From assembly GCA_022866195.1 (NCBI GenBank), contig JALHUF010000054.1, forward strand, positions 1-6,785: a stretch of 6,785 bases of DNA, read 5' to 3'. The position numbers and the translations under genes are program-made. Of the stretch, positions 1-5,832 are shown one piece after another (positions within the stretch are counted from its first letter, which is position 1; each line of letters opens with the position of its first letter). This stretch comes from Terriglobia bacterium. GTDB taxonomy: Bacteria > Acidobacteriota > Terriglobia > UBA7540. The notes under the pieces are model-generated. The model saw only the letters and a list, made by a program, of their open reading frames with translations, had not been told where the DNA came from and searched no databases.

Positions 1-1375
1 CGAGCGCGGCCAGGAAATGCTGCAAATCGAGAATCAGGGACGCGGTCCCGCCACGCCGCTGTGGCAGATCGGCATGACAGGAAAACTGCTGCGAGAAGTG
101 AGTAAGGGGCAGCGTCCCTACTGGCTGCTCGTGGGTTATTACCTGCCGGGCTGGCGCCACATCTCCAAGCCCGAAGCGGAGCAGAGAATTTGGATGGCGG
201 AAGCTCTGGCCAGCGGAGCCCGTCCGTGGTTTCACGTGGTAGGCGCAGCGCAGGAAGACCGCCGGGGATTCAAGGCGTTTGAGGACTTCTTCTCCTTTCA
301 CTGGAAGAATGAACGTTGCTTTCAGGGTCTCAGGTCGCTGGCTGATGTGGCGCTGGTTTACTCGCAGTCCACCCTGGATTTCTACCGCCTCCCCTCAGAC
401 GGTGGCCCACTGGGTGCCCCGCCGACGGTGGCGGAAAGCCTTCGCGGCGCTTACCAGGCCCTCCTCGAAGCACGCGTCCCCTTCGATATGTTGCTCGCCG
501 AGGACCTGGAGAAATCCGCCCTCGACCGTTATCGCGTCCTGGTGCTCGCCAACACTGCAATGCTCAGCGGCAAATCCTTCCAAGCCCTCGAGGAGTTTGT
601 CCAGCGCGGCGGCGGACTGGTGGCCACCTTCGAGACTTCTCTTTACGACGAGACTGGCAGCCGACGGCCGGACTTTGGACTGGCGAGTCTGTTGGGAGTT
701 CAGGTGACGACGGAGCGCGTGCAGGGACCACTCGGGCACTCGTATATGCGTCTCCTCGGTACAGAGGAATTGGGGGATACGTTCCAGGGCACAGCCGTCC
801 TGCCCAACACACGGTATCTGGTCTCCGTGCGTGCAGAGTCCCAGGCCAGCACTCCTCTTTGGCTGATTCCGCCCTACCCCGTTTATCCTCCCGAGACTTC
901 GTGGACCCAGGCCCCAGAGCGGGATGTTCCGCTGGCCTACTTTCGCACGGTGGGAAAAGGTCGCACGGTTTACTTTCCTGGGGATCTTGCGGCAACCTAT
1001 GGCGCGACACATCTGCCTGACCACAGCCGGCTCCTGCAAGGTGCGGTGCGCTGGGCGGGCGGCAAGAATCCGCGCGCCAGCGTGGAAGGTGCGGGAGTGG
1101 TTGATTTCGCGCTGTACAGACAAGCGGAGGGAAATCGCCTGGTCGGCTTTCTTGTGAACCTCACCAATCCCGCCGCTTGGCAACCACCCCTGACGGAAAT
1201 CGTCCCCGTGGGAACGCAGGTCGTGACCATACGCCTCCGACCTGGCGAGCGCTGCCGAGCAGCACAGTTGCTCGTGGCGAAGCAGGCGGCGAAGTTCGAG
1301 CAGGTTGACGATGTCCTCAGCGTTACGGTGCCGAACCTCCGCGATTTTGAAGTCGTAGTGGCAGACCTCGAATAG
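1..1375 (+). CDS. Glycoside hydrolase with beta-galactosidase-type trimerisation domain (5' partial)
   Basis: The frame is open to the left edge (first full codon at 2), so the Met codon at 17 is probably internal and the N-terminal catalytic barrel is missing. Numbering from Met 17: residues 1-100 look like the end of a TIM barrel. Residues about 107-345 resemble the GH42 trimerisation domain, a glutamine-amidotransferase-like fold, with the signature strand RYRVLVLANTAMLS (171-184), EEFVQRGGGLVATFETSLYD (192-211) and GRTVYFPGDLAATYG near the domain end. Residues about 355-452 form a C-terminal beta domain containing LVGFLVNLTN and ending in a FEVVVADLE strand. This order matches the hypothetical glycosyl hydrolase 6 (GHL6)/GH42-like families, which act on glycosides. 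The substrate cannot be read here because the catalytic acids lie upstream. The stop is followed 96 bases later by the LarA-like gene on the same strand, so they may be cotranscribed. Family-level call is good; enzyme activity is inferred. Confidence 0.85.
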   Translation, partial: ERGQEMLQIENQGRGPATPLWQIGMTGKLLREVSKGQRPYWLLVGYYLPGWRHISKPEAEQRIWMAEALASGARPWFHVVGAAQEDRRGFKAFEDFFSFHWKNERCFQGLRSLADVALVYSQSTLDFYRLPSDGGPLGAPPTVAESLRGAYQALLEARVPFDMLLAEDLEKSALDRYRVLVLANTAMLSGKSFQALEEFVQRGGGLVATFETSLYDETGSRRPDFGLASLLGVQVTTERVQGPLGHSYMRLLGTEELGDTFQGTAVLPNTRYLVSVRAESQASTPLWLIPPYPVYPPETSWTQAPERDVPLAYFRTVGKGRTVYFPGDLAATYGATHLPDHSRLLQGAVRWAGGKNPRASVEGAGVVDFALYRQAEGNRLVGFLVNLTNPAAWQPPLTEIVPVGTQVVTIRLRPGERCRAAQLLVAKQAAKFEQVDDVLSVTVPNLRDFEVVVADLE

Positions 1376-1432
1376 CGCCGGATAGACTCGGGCGCGCCAG
1401 AAGCCGATGTGCTCCTGGCAATCACGGAACAC

Positions 1433-1461
1433 TTGACGAATCGCGCTGCTCGGGGTAAACG
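1433..1461 (+). promoter_or_regulatory. Weak candidate sigma70-type promoter before the LarA-like gene
   Basis: TTGACG (1433-1438, five of six to the -35 consensus) is followed after 17 bases by TAAACG (1456-1461, three of six to the -10 consensus). Transcription would begin only a few bases before ATG 1472, giving an almost leaderless message, which would fit the missing Shine-Dalgarno. The -10 is poor, so this is tentative. Confidence 0.2.
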
Positions 1462-1471
1462 TCTAATACCT

Positions 1472-2743
1472 ATGCCAACGAACGGACAGGTTCCCCTGAG
1501 TAGCTTCCACATTCTCGAACGGATTTCCGCCAGCGTCCCGGCCGTGCCTCACCTGGAAACCGAGGTCCAGCAGGCGCTTGCCGGGTTGAGCCTGCCGGTG
1601 GAAAGGCTCCGGGGGCGCACGATCGCCGTCGCAGTCGGCAGCCGCGGTATCGCCAGCCTCCAGGAAATCGTGCGCGGCGTCTGCGGCTGGCTGAGAGCTC
1701 AAGGCTCCCGCGTCTTCATCTTTCCCGCCATGGGAAGCCATGGGGGCGCCACGGCGGAAGGGCAGCGTCAGATCCTGGAGGATTACGGCATCACTCTGGA
1801 GCAAGTCGGCGTGGAAGTGCGCGCGTCGATGGCCACGGTGCGTCTGGGGACCGCCCCTGAAGGCTTCCAGGTGTTCATGGACCGGAACGCCTGGGAAGCT
1901 GACGCGGTGGTGGTGCTGAACCGCGTCAAGTCGCACACGGATTTCTCGGGAAAAGTCGAGAGTGGCCTCCTGAAGATGATGGCCGTAGGGATGGGCAAGG
2001 AGGACGGGGCGCGCCAGACTCACCGCTGGGGCTGGAAGTACGGCTTTGAGCGCGTAATCCGCGCCATGTCCGCGGTGACGTTGGCCAGCGGCAAGATTTT
2101 GTGCGGGGTCGCGGTGGTGGAGAACGAACTGCACCAAGTATGCGCGGTGCGCGCCGCGCGGCCAGAGGGCATCGCGGCGCTGGAAGAGGAATCGCTGGGG
2201 ATGGCGCGGCCCCTCGTCCCGCGCATTCCCTTTTCAGCGTTTCACCTGCTGGTCGTAGACGAAATGGGAAAGAACATCAGCGGCACTTGCCTGGACACCA
2301 AAGTTATTGGGCGCGGCGTGGAACTCCAGCCCGGACAGGCGCCGGAGATCGGCCTGATTTACGTGCGCGATCTGACCCGGGAAAGCGAAGGCAATTCCAT
2401 AGGCGTGGGTTTCGCCGACTTGATCCACGAGCGCCTGTATCAGAAAGTTGATTTCGAGAAAACGTACCTCAACGCGCGGGTCGCCTTGAATCCGCCTGCG
2501 GCGCGTCTGCCCATCCACCTCTCTTCCGACCGCGAGGCGCTGGATCTTGCCCTGGGCCATCTGGGGACGCCCGAACCCGAGAAACAACGCATTGTCTGGA
2601 TTCGCAACACGCTGGAATTGAACCGCCTCGCGGTCTCGGCAGGTTTGGCGGGCGAAGCTGCCAACCTCACGACCTGGCGTGTTGTGCCGCAGAGTTGCCA
2701 ACTCCAGTTTGATTCTGCGGGGAACACGACTTCTCCTCTCTGA
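1472..2743 (+). CDS. Lactate racemase N-terminal domain (LarA-like, DUF2088) protein
   Basis: 423 residues from ATG 1472, chosen because homologs I recall begin close to this point; ATG 1409 in the same frame would add 21 residues of unlikely sequence. No clear Shine-Dalgarno precedes 1472. Motifs in order: IAVAVGSRGI (51-60), FPAMGSHGGATAEGQ (84-98), NRVKSHTDFSGKVESGLLKM (150-169), GKEDGARQTHRWG (175-187), VVDEMGKNISGTCLDTKVIG (261-280), VRDLTRESEGNSIGVGFAD (298-316) and IVWIRNTLELNRL near the C-terminus. His90, His155 and His184 plausibly match the nickel/substrate histidines of LarA. LarA racemises lactate with a nickel-pincer nucleotide held on a lysine ten residues after the middle histidine; here that place is Gly165, while lysines sit at 161 and 168. 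The protein is therefore a distant member and may act on another hydroxy acid or without the pincer cofactor. No larB, larC or larE is visible. Probably cytoplasmic; reaction unknown. Confidence 0.88.
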   Translation: MPTNGQVPLSSFHILERISASVPAVPHLETEVQQALAGLSLPVERLRGRTIAVAVGSRGIASLQEIVRGVCGWLRAQGSRVFIFPAMGSHGGATAEGQRQILEDYGITLEQVGVEVRASMATVRLGTAPEGFQVFMDRNAWEADAVVVLNRVKSHTDFSGKVESGLLKMMAVGMGKEDGARQTHRWGWKYGFERVIRAMSAVTLASGKILCGVAVVENELHQVCAVRAARPEGIAALEEESLGMARPLVPRIPFSAFHLLVVDEMGKNISGTCLDTKVIGRGVELQPGQAPEIGLIYVRDLTRESEGNSIGVGFADLIHERLYQKVDFEKTYLNARVALNPPAARLPIHLSSDREALDLALGHLGTPEPEKQRIVWIRNTLELNRLAVSAGLAGEAANLTTWRVVPQSCQLQFDSAGNTTSPL

Positions 2744-2806
2744 CCCAACGCTGAGCGGAATCCTGACGCGGCGATCTCCGACACGGCCAAACCCCGATAT
2801 GCGAAA

Positions 2807-2836
2807 TTGCCTAATCGCGCTTGCGAGTGGTATCCT
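2807..2836 (+). promoter_or_regulatory. Candidate sigma70-type promoter for the VOC gene
   Basis: TTGCCT (2807-2812) and TATCCT (2831-2836) are separated by 18 bases, each matching four of six consensus positions. The site lies in the 155-base gap before the VOC gene and would give a leader of roughly 55 bases containing the inverted repeats at 2834-2879. Judged by eye only. Confidence 0.25.
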
Positions 2837-2879
2837 CGCCGCTCGTCTTCCCTCGCCGAAGATCAAGCTTTGCGGCGAG
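2834..2879. repeat. Direct and inverted GC-rich repeats in the VOC gene leader
   Basis: CCTCGCCG occurs twice, at 2834-2841 and 2851-2858. Either copy can pair with CGGCGAG at 2873-2879: the near copy gives a 7-bp stem with a 14-base loop, the far copy a larger loop. A third option pairs TCTTC (2846-2850) with GAAGA (2858-2862) over a 7-base loop. The structures exclude each other and end ten bases before the Shine-Dalgarno. There is no T-tract, so it is not a typical terminator. Confidence 0.3.
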
Positions 2880-2888
2880 AGCTCATGC

Positions 2889-2893
2889 GGAGG
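2889..2893 (+). promoter_or_regulatory. Shine-Dalgarno GGAGG fixing the VOC start
   Basis: A perfect GGAGG lies five bases before ATG 2899. It supports that start over codons further upstream in the same open frame (as far as 2821), and the protein starting at 2899 begins directly with a signal peptide. Confidence 0.65.
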
Positions 2894-2898
2894 CTGAA

Positions 2899-3957
2899 AT
2901 GAGGAACAGTCGTTGTTGCGTGCTGGTCAGCACTTACGCATTCGCGGTTGGTCTGGCCTGGACGCTCCCATCTTTGTCCGCGCCGGCTGAGGTTGCCAAG
3001 CCTGCCGTGGACCTCTCGATCTATGGTCACGTCGTTCAAGTGGGCTGGGTAGTGAAGGATCTGGACCGCGTCGTGGACTACTGGGAGAAACTCGGCCTGA
3101 AGAACGTCGGCCCTGCTGGCGTGCGGGAGTTCGCCGACTTTACCTATCGCGGAAAGAAGACCCCACTCAGCCTGAAGATGGCTTTTGCGAACATTGGCGG
3201 CGTCGAGATTGAGTGGATCCAGCCGGTCAAGGGAACGAGCGTCTACGACGAGTTCCTGCGGCAACACGGAGACGGCGTTCATCATCTGGCTTTCGCTGTT
3301 CCCAGCCCGGAACAGCTAGACGCACAACTCCAGCACTTCAAGGCCAAGGGCGTGCAGACGGTGCAGTACGGGAGTTGGGAAGGCGCCAAGGGCAAAGGCC
3401 GATTTGCTTATCTGGACACGGCGGCCCGCGGGGGCGGATTGACGATCGAACTGGTCTATAACCCCGACGCGCCCCCCGCCGGCAGCCTCGCCAAATCGGA
3501 GAATGAGTATCCCTTCAACAAGATTGTGCAGTATGCGTTGGTAGTGCGCGACGTAAAGAAGGTGGCTGCCTTTTACGAGCATCTGGGCTTCGGCGGCATG
3601 CCGGTGGACCACAACATCAGTGTGGACCGGAACTACCACGGCCAGCCGGGGAAATTTGAGATGTATCTGGGCTGGTGGCGTTGGGGCGACGTACCATTTG
3701 AATGGATCCAGCCTCTGGTCGGTCCCAGCGTTTATCACGACCATCTGAAAACTCGCGGCGAGGGTTTCCATCACCTCGCTTTTGATGTCACCGACATGGA
3801 CCAGGCCATCGAACTCCTGAAGTCCAAGGGCGCGCCGCTATCCCAGAGCGGCGGGTGGGACACTCCTTCGAGCAAGGGGCGCTTTGCGTATCACGATGCG
3901 GAGCCCTACGGGGGCATCAGCATCGAGTTGCTCTGGAACCAACCCGAAGGCCAGTAA
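2899..3957 (+). CDS. Exported tandem VOC (glyoxalase/dioxygenase-fold) protein
   Basis: 352 residues. Residues 1-28 form a probable signal peptide: short basic start (MRNSR), hydrophobic stretch about 7-25, then small residues SLSA before PAEV; there is no lipobox. Two homologous VOC domains follow, about 44-188 and 206-347. Each has the expected elements: strand-plus-helix VGWVVKDLDRVVDYWEKLGL (48-67) and YALVVRDVKKVAAFYEHLGF (212-231), EWIQP (105-109 and 268-272), HHLAF (128-132 and 291-295), and GRFAY followed by IEL (183-185 and 342-344). At metal-ligand positions I read Gln47, Glu103 or Glu105, His128 or 129 and Glu184 in the first domain, and Gln211, Glu268, His291 or 292 and Glu343 in the second; this Gln-Glu-His-Glu set resembles human glyoxalase I. 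The family covers metal-dependent isomerases, epimerases, lyases and dioxygenases, so the substrate cannot be assigned. VOC enzymes are mostly cytoplasmic; export to the periplasm is unusual. Confidence 0.9.
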   Translation: MRNSRCCVLVSTYAFAVGLAWTLPSLSAPAEVAKPAVDLSIYGHVVQVGWVVKDLDRVVDYWEKLGLKNVGPAGVREFADFTYRGKKTPLSLKMAFANIGGVEIEWIQPVKGTSVYDEFLRQHGDGVHHLAFAVPSPEQLDAQLQHFKAKGVQTVQYGSWEGAKGKGRFAYLDTAARGGGLTIELVYNPDAPPAGSLAKSENEYPFNKIVQYALVVRDVKKVAAFYEHLGFGGMPVDHNISVDRNYHGQPGKFEMYLGWWRWGDVPFEWIQPLVGPSVYHDHLKTRGEGFHHLAFDVTDMDQAIELLKSKGAPLSQSGGWDTPSSKGRFAYHDAEPYGGISIELLWNQPEGQ

Positions 3958-3977
3958 GGTGCAGCCTCGCCCCTGGC

Positions 3978-4007
3978 TTGACTCCCGTGCCGCCGTGGAC
4001 TCAGAAT
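3978..4007 (+). promoter_or_regulatory. Candidate sigma70-type promoter for the small exported protein and esterase
   Basis: TTGACT (3978-3983, five of six) and CAGAAT (4002-4007, four of six) are 18 bases apart in the 69-base gap after the VOC stop. Transcription would begin near 4014, immediately at the Shine-Dalgarno, so the leader would be very short. It would make the next two genes a separate transcription unit. Confidence 0.35.
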
Positions 4008-4014
4008 ACTCACC

Positions 4015-4020
4015 GAGGAG
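4015..4020 (+). promoter_or_regulatory. Shine-Dalgarno GAGGAG supporting a GTG start at 4027
   Basis: GAGGAG sits six bases before GTG 4027. The next in-frame ATG (4048) lies 27 bases downstream of it, too far, and using it would remove the basic PGRRRF start of the signal peptide. The GTG is therefore the better start. Confidence 0.6.
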
Positions 4021-4026
4021 TTTTCT

Positions 4027-4548
4027 GTGCCGGGTCGAAGGCGATTCATGACCGTCGGTCAGGCGAAGATTCTTCTCTGGGCAGTGGTGGCGGGCCTGCT
4101 GGTTCCCGCAGGTATGACGGCACAAGACGCCGCCGAGAAGAGTCTCGATTCCCCAGCCCCCAAGTCCTCTGCCGCCAGCACCGAAAAGAAGCCGGCGCTG
4201 GCGGAGGTCACGCGGGTGAGCACGGAAGAGGCTACACGGAGCGCGGCTCAGAAACAGGCGAAGGACTCCCAGGCAGAGGGCGCACCGGAAAAACCTGCTG
4301 AGCCCGATGTTCTCGAGTTCCGGCCCGCTCCCCAAACGGCCGAGCCCTCCAGTGGCACAGCAAGTGCGCCTGCCAAGGGAAAGAAGTCGGCACTGAAAAA
4401 CGTCCATGGCACGGTCTACGGCTCGGCCGACGCGCGCAACACGGGCACCCATCGCGCGGGAGGCTCCGCGGGCGTCAGTTCGAAGAGCGGTAAGACCTCC
4501 GTCTCTGTCGCAGCGGAGAGCACGCGCACCGAGTCACCATCCCACTAG
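4027..4548 (+). CDS. Small exported Ala/Lys/Pro-rich protein, function unknown
   Basis: 173 residues from a GTG start. The N-terminus is a clear signal peptide: basic n-region (RRR at 4-6), hydrophobic core about 14-28 (ILLWAVVAGLLVPAG) and a likely cut after about MTA (30-32). From about 33 to 120 the chain is rich in Ala, Lys, Glu, Pro, Ser and Thr with few hydrophobics, so it is probably disordered. The last 50 residues change character: KNVHGTVYGSADARN (124-138) and GGSAGVSSKSGKTSVSVAAE (145-164) are rich in Gly/Ser with alternating small and hydrophobic residues, suggesting beta strands and a conserved module. There are no cysteines and no enzyme motif. I do not recognise the family. The esterase start follows its stop after three bases in the same frame, so the two proteins are probably made together and may act in the same envelope compartment. 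Confidence 0.75.
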   Translation: MPGRRRFMTVGQAKILLWAVVAGLLVPAGMTAQDAAEKSLDSPAPKSSAASTEKKPALAEVTRVSTEEATRSAAQKQAKDSQAEGAPEKPAEPDVLEFRPAPQTAEPSSGTASAPAKGKKSALKNVHGTVYGSADARNTGTHRAGGSAGVSSKSGKTSVSVAAESTRTESPSH

Positions 4549-4551
4549 CCG

Positions 4552-5484
4552 ATGAATCACCCCGGACACCGGAACCTCCCTCGCAGCCCAGTCGCTCAGC
4601 CGAGCATCGTTGTCCTTCTTCTGGGATTGCTGCTGGGCTCGCAACCGGCTGGGGTTTTCCCTGCCGTCGCTTCTCCGGCGCCAGGCACCACCCTTGAGTG
4701 CTGGCCGGCGCCAAGCTCCATTCTGAGCCGGTCGGTGGACGTCTGCGTGGCCCTGCCGGCGGATTACACCACAACTACGCCCAGGCGCTATCCCACGCTC
4801 TATTTCCTTCACGGCCTCTTCGAGAACGAAAGAAGCTGGGCCGAACGCGGAGGGCAACAGGTTCTGGAAGACCTTGTGAACCAAGGCACGGTCGGCGGAT
4901 TCCTCGTGGTCTTGCCGGACGGTGGCAAGACTTTCTACATCAATTCCCTGGACGGCCGCGAACGCTACGAAAACTTCTTCATCCAAGAGTTGATTCCGGC
5001 CATCGACCGCAAGTACCGAACGATTGCCGCGCCCGCGGCACGCGGCATCAGCGGCACCTCGATGGGCGGCTACGGCGCCTTGCACCTCGCTATGCGTCAT
5101 CCTGATATCTTCGGCTCTGCCAGCGCTCACAGCGCGGCTTTGCTCCCTAAGATTCCCAATCCGATCCCGAGCGAAGGCCGCTGGGGATTTTACGCGCGCG
5201 TCCTCCAGGGCCCCTTCGGTTCCCCGCTCAGCGAAGCCTACTGGGAGGCGAACAATCCCCTGGCGCTTGCCGAGCATCCCGAGAGTTTCTCGCACTTGAA
5301 GCTCTATTTTGATTGCGGTGACCACGATCGCTACGGGTTTGAAGAAGGCGCACAACTCCTCCACCAGAAGCTTGTCGCGAAAAAGTTCCCTCACGATTTC
5401 GCTTTGCGCCCGGGCGATCATGGTTGGAGCTACTTAGCGCAATACCTGAGATTCTCCCTGATCTTTCACTGGCGTTGCTTTTAG
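4552..5484 (+). CDS. Exported alpha/beta-hydrolase esterase (esterase D / S-formylglutathione hydrolase / Ag85-type, PF00756-like)
   Basis: 310 residues. A long n-region is followed by a hydrophobic core (IVVLLLGLLLG, 19-29) and probable signal peptidase cleavage after AVA (38-40), so the mature enzyme is periplasmic or secreted. The hydrolase fold is complete: YFLHGLFENERSW (84-96) supplies the oxyanion region, GTSMGGYGAL (168-177) holds nucleophile Ser170, FDCGDHDRYGF (253-263) holds the likely acid Asp259, and RPGDHGWSY (286-294) holds His290. Related enzymes hydrolyse acyl esters, including S-formylglutathione, feruloyl esters and trehalose mycolates. The signal peptide argues against a cytoplasmic formaldehyde-detoxifying role; a carbohydrate or xenobiotic ester is more likely, but this is inference. 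Cys50 and Cys65 might form a disulfide. No Shine-Dalgarno precedes ATG 4552, and the upstream stop is three bases away, which points to translational coupling with the small protein. Length is normal for the family. Confidence 0.92.
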   Translation: MNHPGHRNLPRSPVAQPSIVVLLLGLLLGSQPAGVFPAVASPAPGTTLECWPAPSSILSRSVDVCVALPADYTTTTPRRYPTLYFLHGLFENERSWAERGGQQVLEDLVNQGTVGGFLVVLPDGGKTFYINSLDGRERYENFFIQELIPAIDRKYRTIAAPAARGISGTSMGGYGALHLAMRHPDIFGSASAHSAALLPKIPNPIPSEGRWGFYARVLQGPFGSPLSEAYWEANNPLALAEHPESFSHLKLYFDCGDHDRYGFEEGAQLLHQKLVAKKFPHDFALRPGDHGWSYLAQYLRFSLIFHWRCF

Positions 5485-5501
5485 CAGGCTGAACGTGCCT
5501 T

Positions 5502-5515
5502 GACCGCCTCCGGTC
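5502..5515. other. Short hairpin after the esterase gene
   Basis: GACCG (5502-5506) and CGGTC (5511-5515) form a perfect 5-bp stem over a CCTC loop, 17 bases after the esterase stop; two G-T pairs could extend it. No run of T follows, so intrinsic termination is unproven. It could mark a transcript end or be chance. Confidence 0.2.
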
Positions 5516-5531
5516 GGAGAGGAGACAAGCG

Positions 5532-5732
5532 TTGAGTCATCCTGCCGCGCCGGCACTCAGGTCTCTGGCGCTGCTGATTGTCGCGCCGGCCTTGCCTGCT
5601 CGGGGCCGTCGGACGACGCAGCTTTCGGAAACACCGCCATTTCCCCAACCCTGTTCCTTATCGGCCCAAAAGGTGGCATTATGCGTCGCTGGGTTGGATA
5701 CACAAGCCCGGAAGAGTTGCGCCGCCCGCTGA
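5532..5732 (+). CDS. Doubtful small ORF with hydrophobic N-terminus
   Basis: A TTG start seven bases after GAGAGGAG (5517-5524) would encode 66 residues. The beginning, ALRSLALLIVAPALPARG, resembles a signal peptide or one membrane segment; the remainder (with PPFPQPCSLSAQKVALC) shows no recognisable domain. It could be a real small exported peptide, the decayed front end of a lost gene, or a chance ORF in GC-rich DNA. A frame of similar length is open on the opposite strand, which weakens the case. Confidence 0.2.
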   Translation: MSHPAAPALRSLALLIVAPALPARGRRTTQLSETPPFPQPCSLSAQKVALCVAGLDTQARKSCAAR

Positions 5733-5817
5733 CGCAACCGCTCATGGGTGCCCAGGATCTGCCATGAGCAGCAAGGTCCCGCGGGCGCCGGTGGCGTCCT
5801 ACGGAATCACTTGTGAA

Positions 5818-5823
5818 GAGGAG
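5818..5823 (+). promoter_or_regulatory. Shine-Dalgarno GAGGAG for the DUF2911 gene
   Basis: GAGGAG lies nine bases before ATG 5833 and is followed by an AT-rich spacer (ACACATATT). It supports 5833 over the in-frame ATG at 5764, which lacks a good site and would place 23 polar residues before the signal peptide. Confidence 0.6.
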
Positions 5824-5832
5824 ACACATATT

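Larger units (their letters stand above)
5485..5832. other. 348-base stretch without a convincing gene
   Basis: This is the largest gap in the window. It holds a short hairpin (5502-5515), a doubtful 66-codon TTG ORF (5532-5732), a 28-codon ATG ORF (5681-5767, start MRRWVGYTSPEELRRP) behind AAGGTGG, and a 9-base direct repeat CGCGCCGGC at 5546-5554 and 5582-5590. No tRNA-like cloverleaf, transposon end or T-tract terminator was seen. It probably contains the promoter and leader of the DUF2911 gene, but I could not pick a promoter by eye. The frame of the DUF2911 gene is open back to about 5578, but the upstream translation has no signal peptide or domain character. Confidence 0.6.

Noticed and set aside
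1389..1400. GGCGCGCC palindrome after the glycosidase stop as a terminator or operator
   Set aside because: It is only an 8-base GC palindrome with no loop or T-tract, a common chance occurrence in GC-rich DNA.
395..1432. Long antisense ORF (345 codons) over the glycosidase gene
   Set aside because: Its translation has no family motif and is rich in His and Arg, as expected from the reverse complement of a GC-rich gene, while the + strand protein has clear domains.
1409..1471. Earlier ATG at 1409 for the LarA-like gene
   Set aside because: There is no good Shine-Dalgarno there and the extra 21 residues do not resemble the start of family members, which begins near 1472.
2821..2898. Longer N-terminus of the VOC protein from upstream codons
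   Set aside because: The added residues are Arg/Ala-rich and precede a normal signal peptide; the GGAGG at 2889-2893 fixes the start at 2899.
3210..3720. Repeated GAGTGGATCCAGCC-like DNA within the VOC gene
   Set aside because: It reflects the duplicated EWIQP coding motif of the two VOC domains and is not a separate DNA repeat element.
3855..4301. Overlapping + strand ORF across the VOC end and the small-protein start
   Set aside because: It is out of frame with both neighbours, Arg/Gly-rich, and has no motif; the GTG-started frame at 4027 has a signal peptide and a ribosome binding site.
4534..5421. Antisense ORF (295 codons) over the esterase
   Set aside because: The opposite strand carries a complete catalytic triad and signal peptide; the antisense product shows no domain and no convincing start.
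5764..5832. Earlier in-frame ATG at 5764 for the DUF2911 protein
   Set aside because: It would put 23 mostly polar residues before the signal peptide, while GAGGAG is well placed for ATG 5833.
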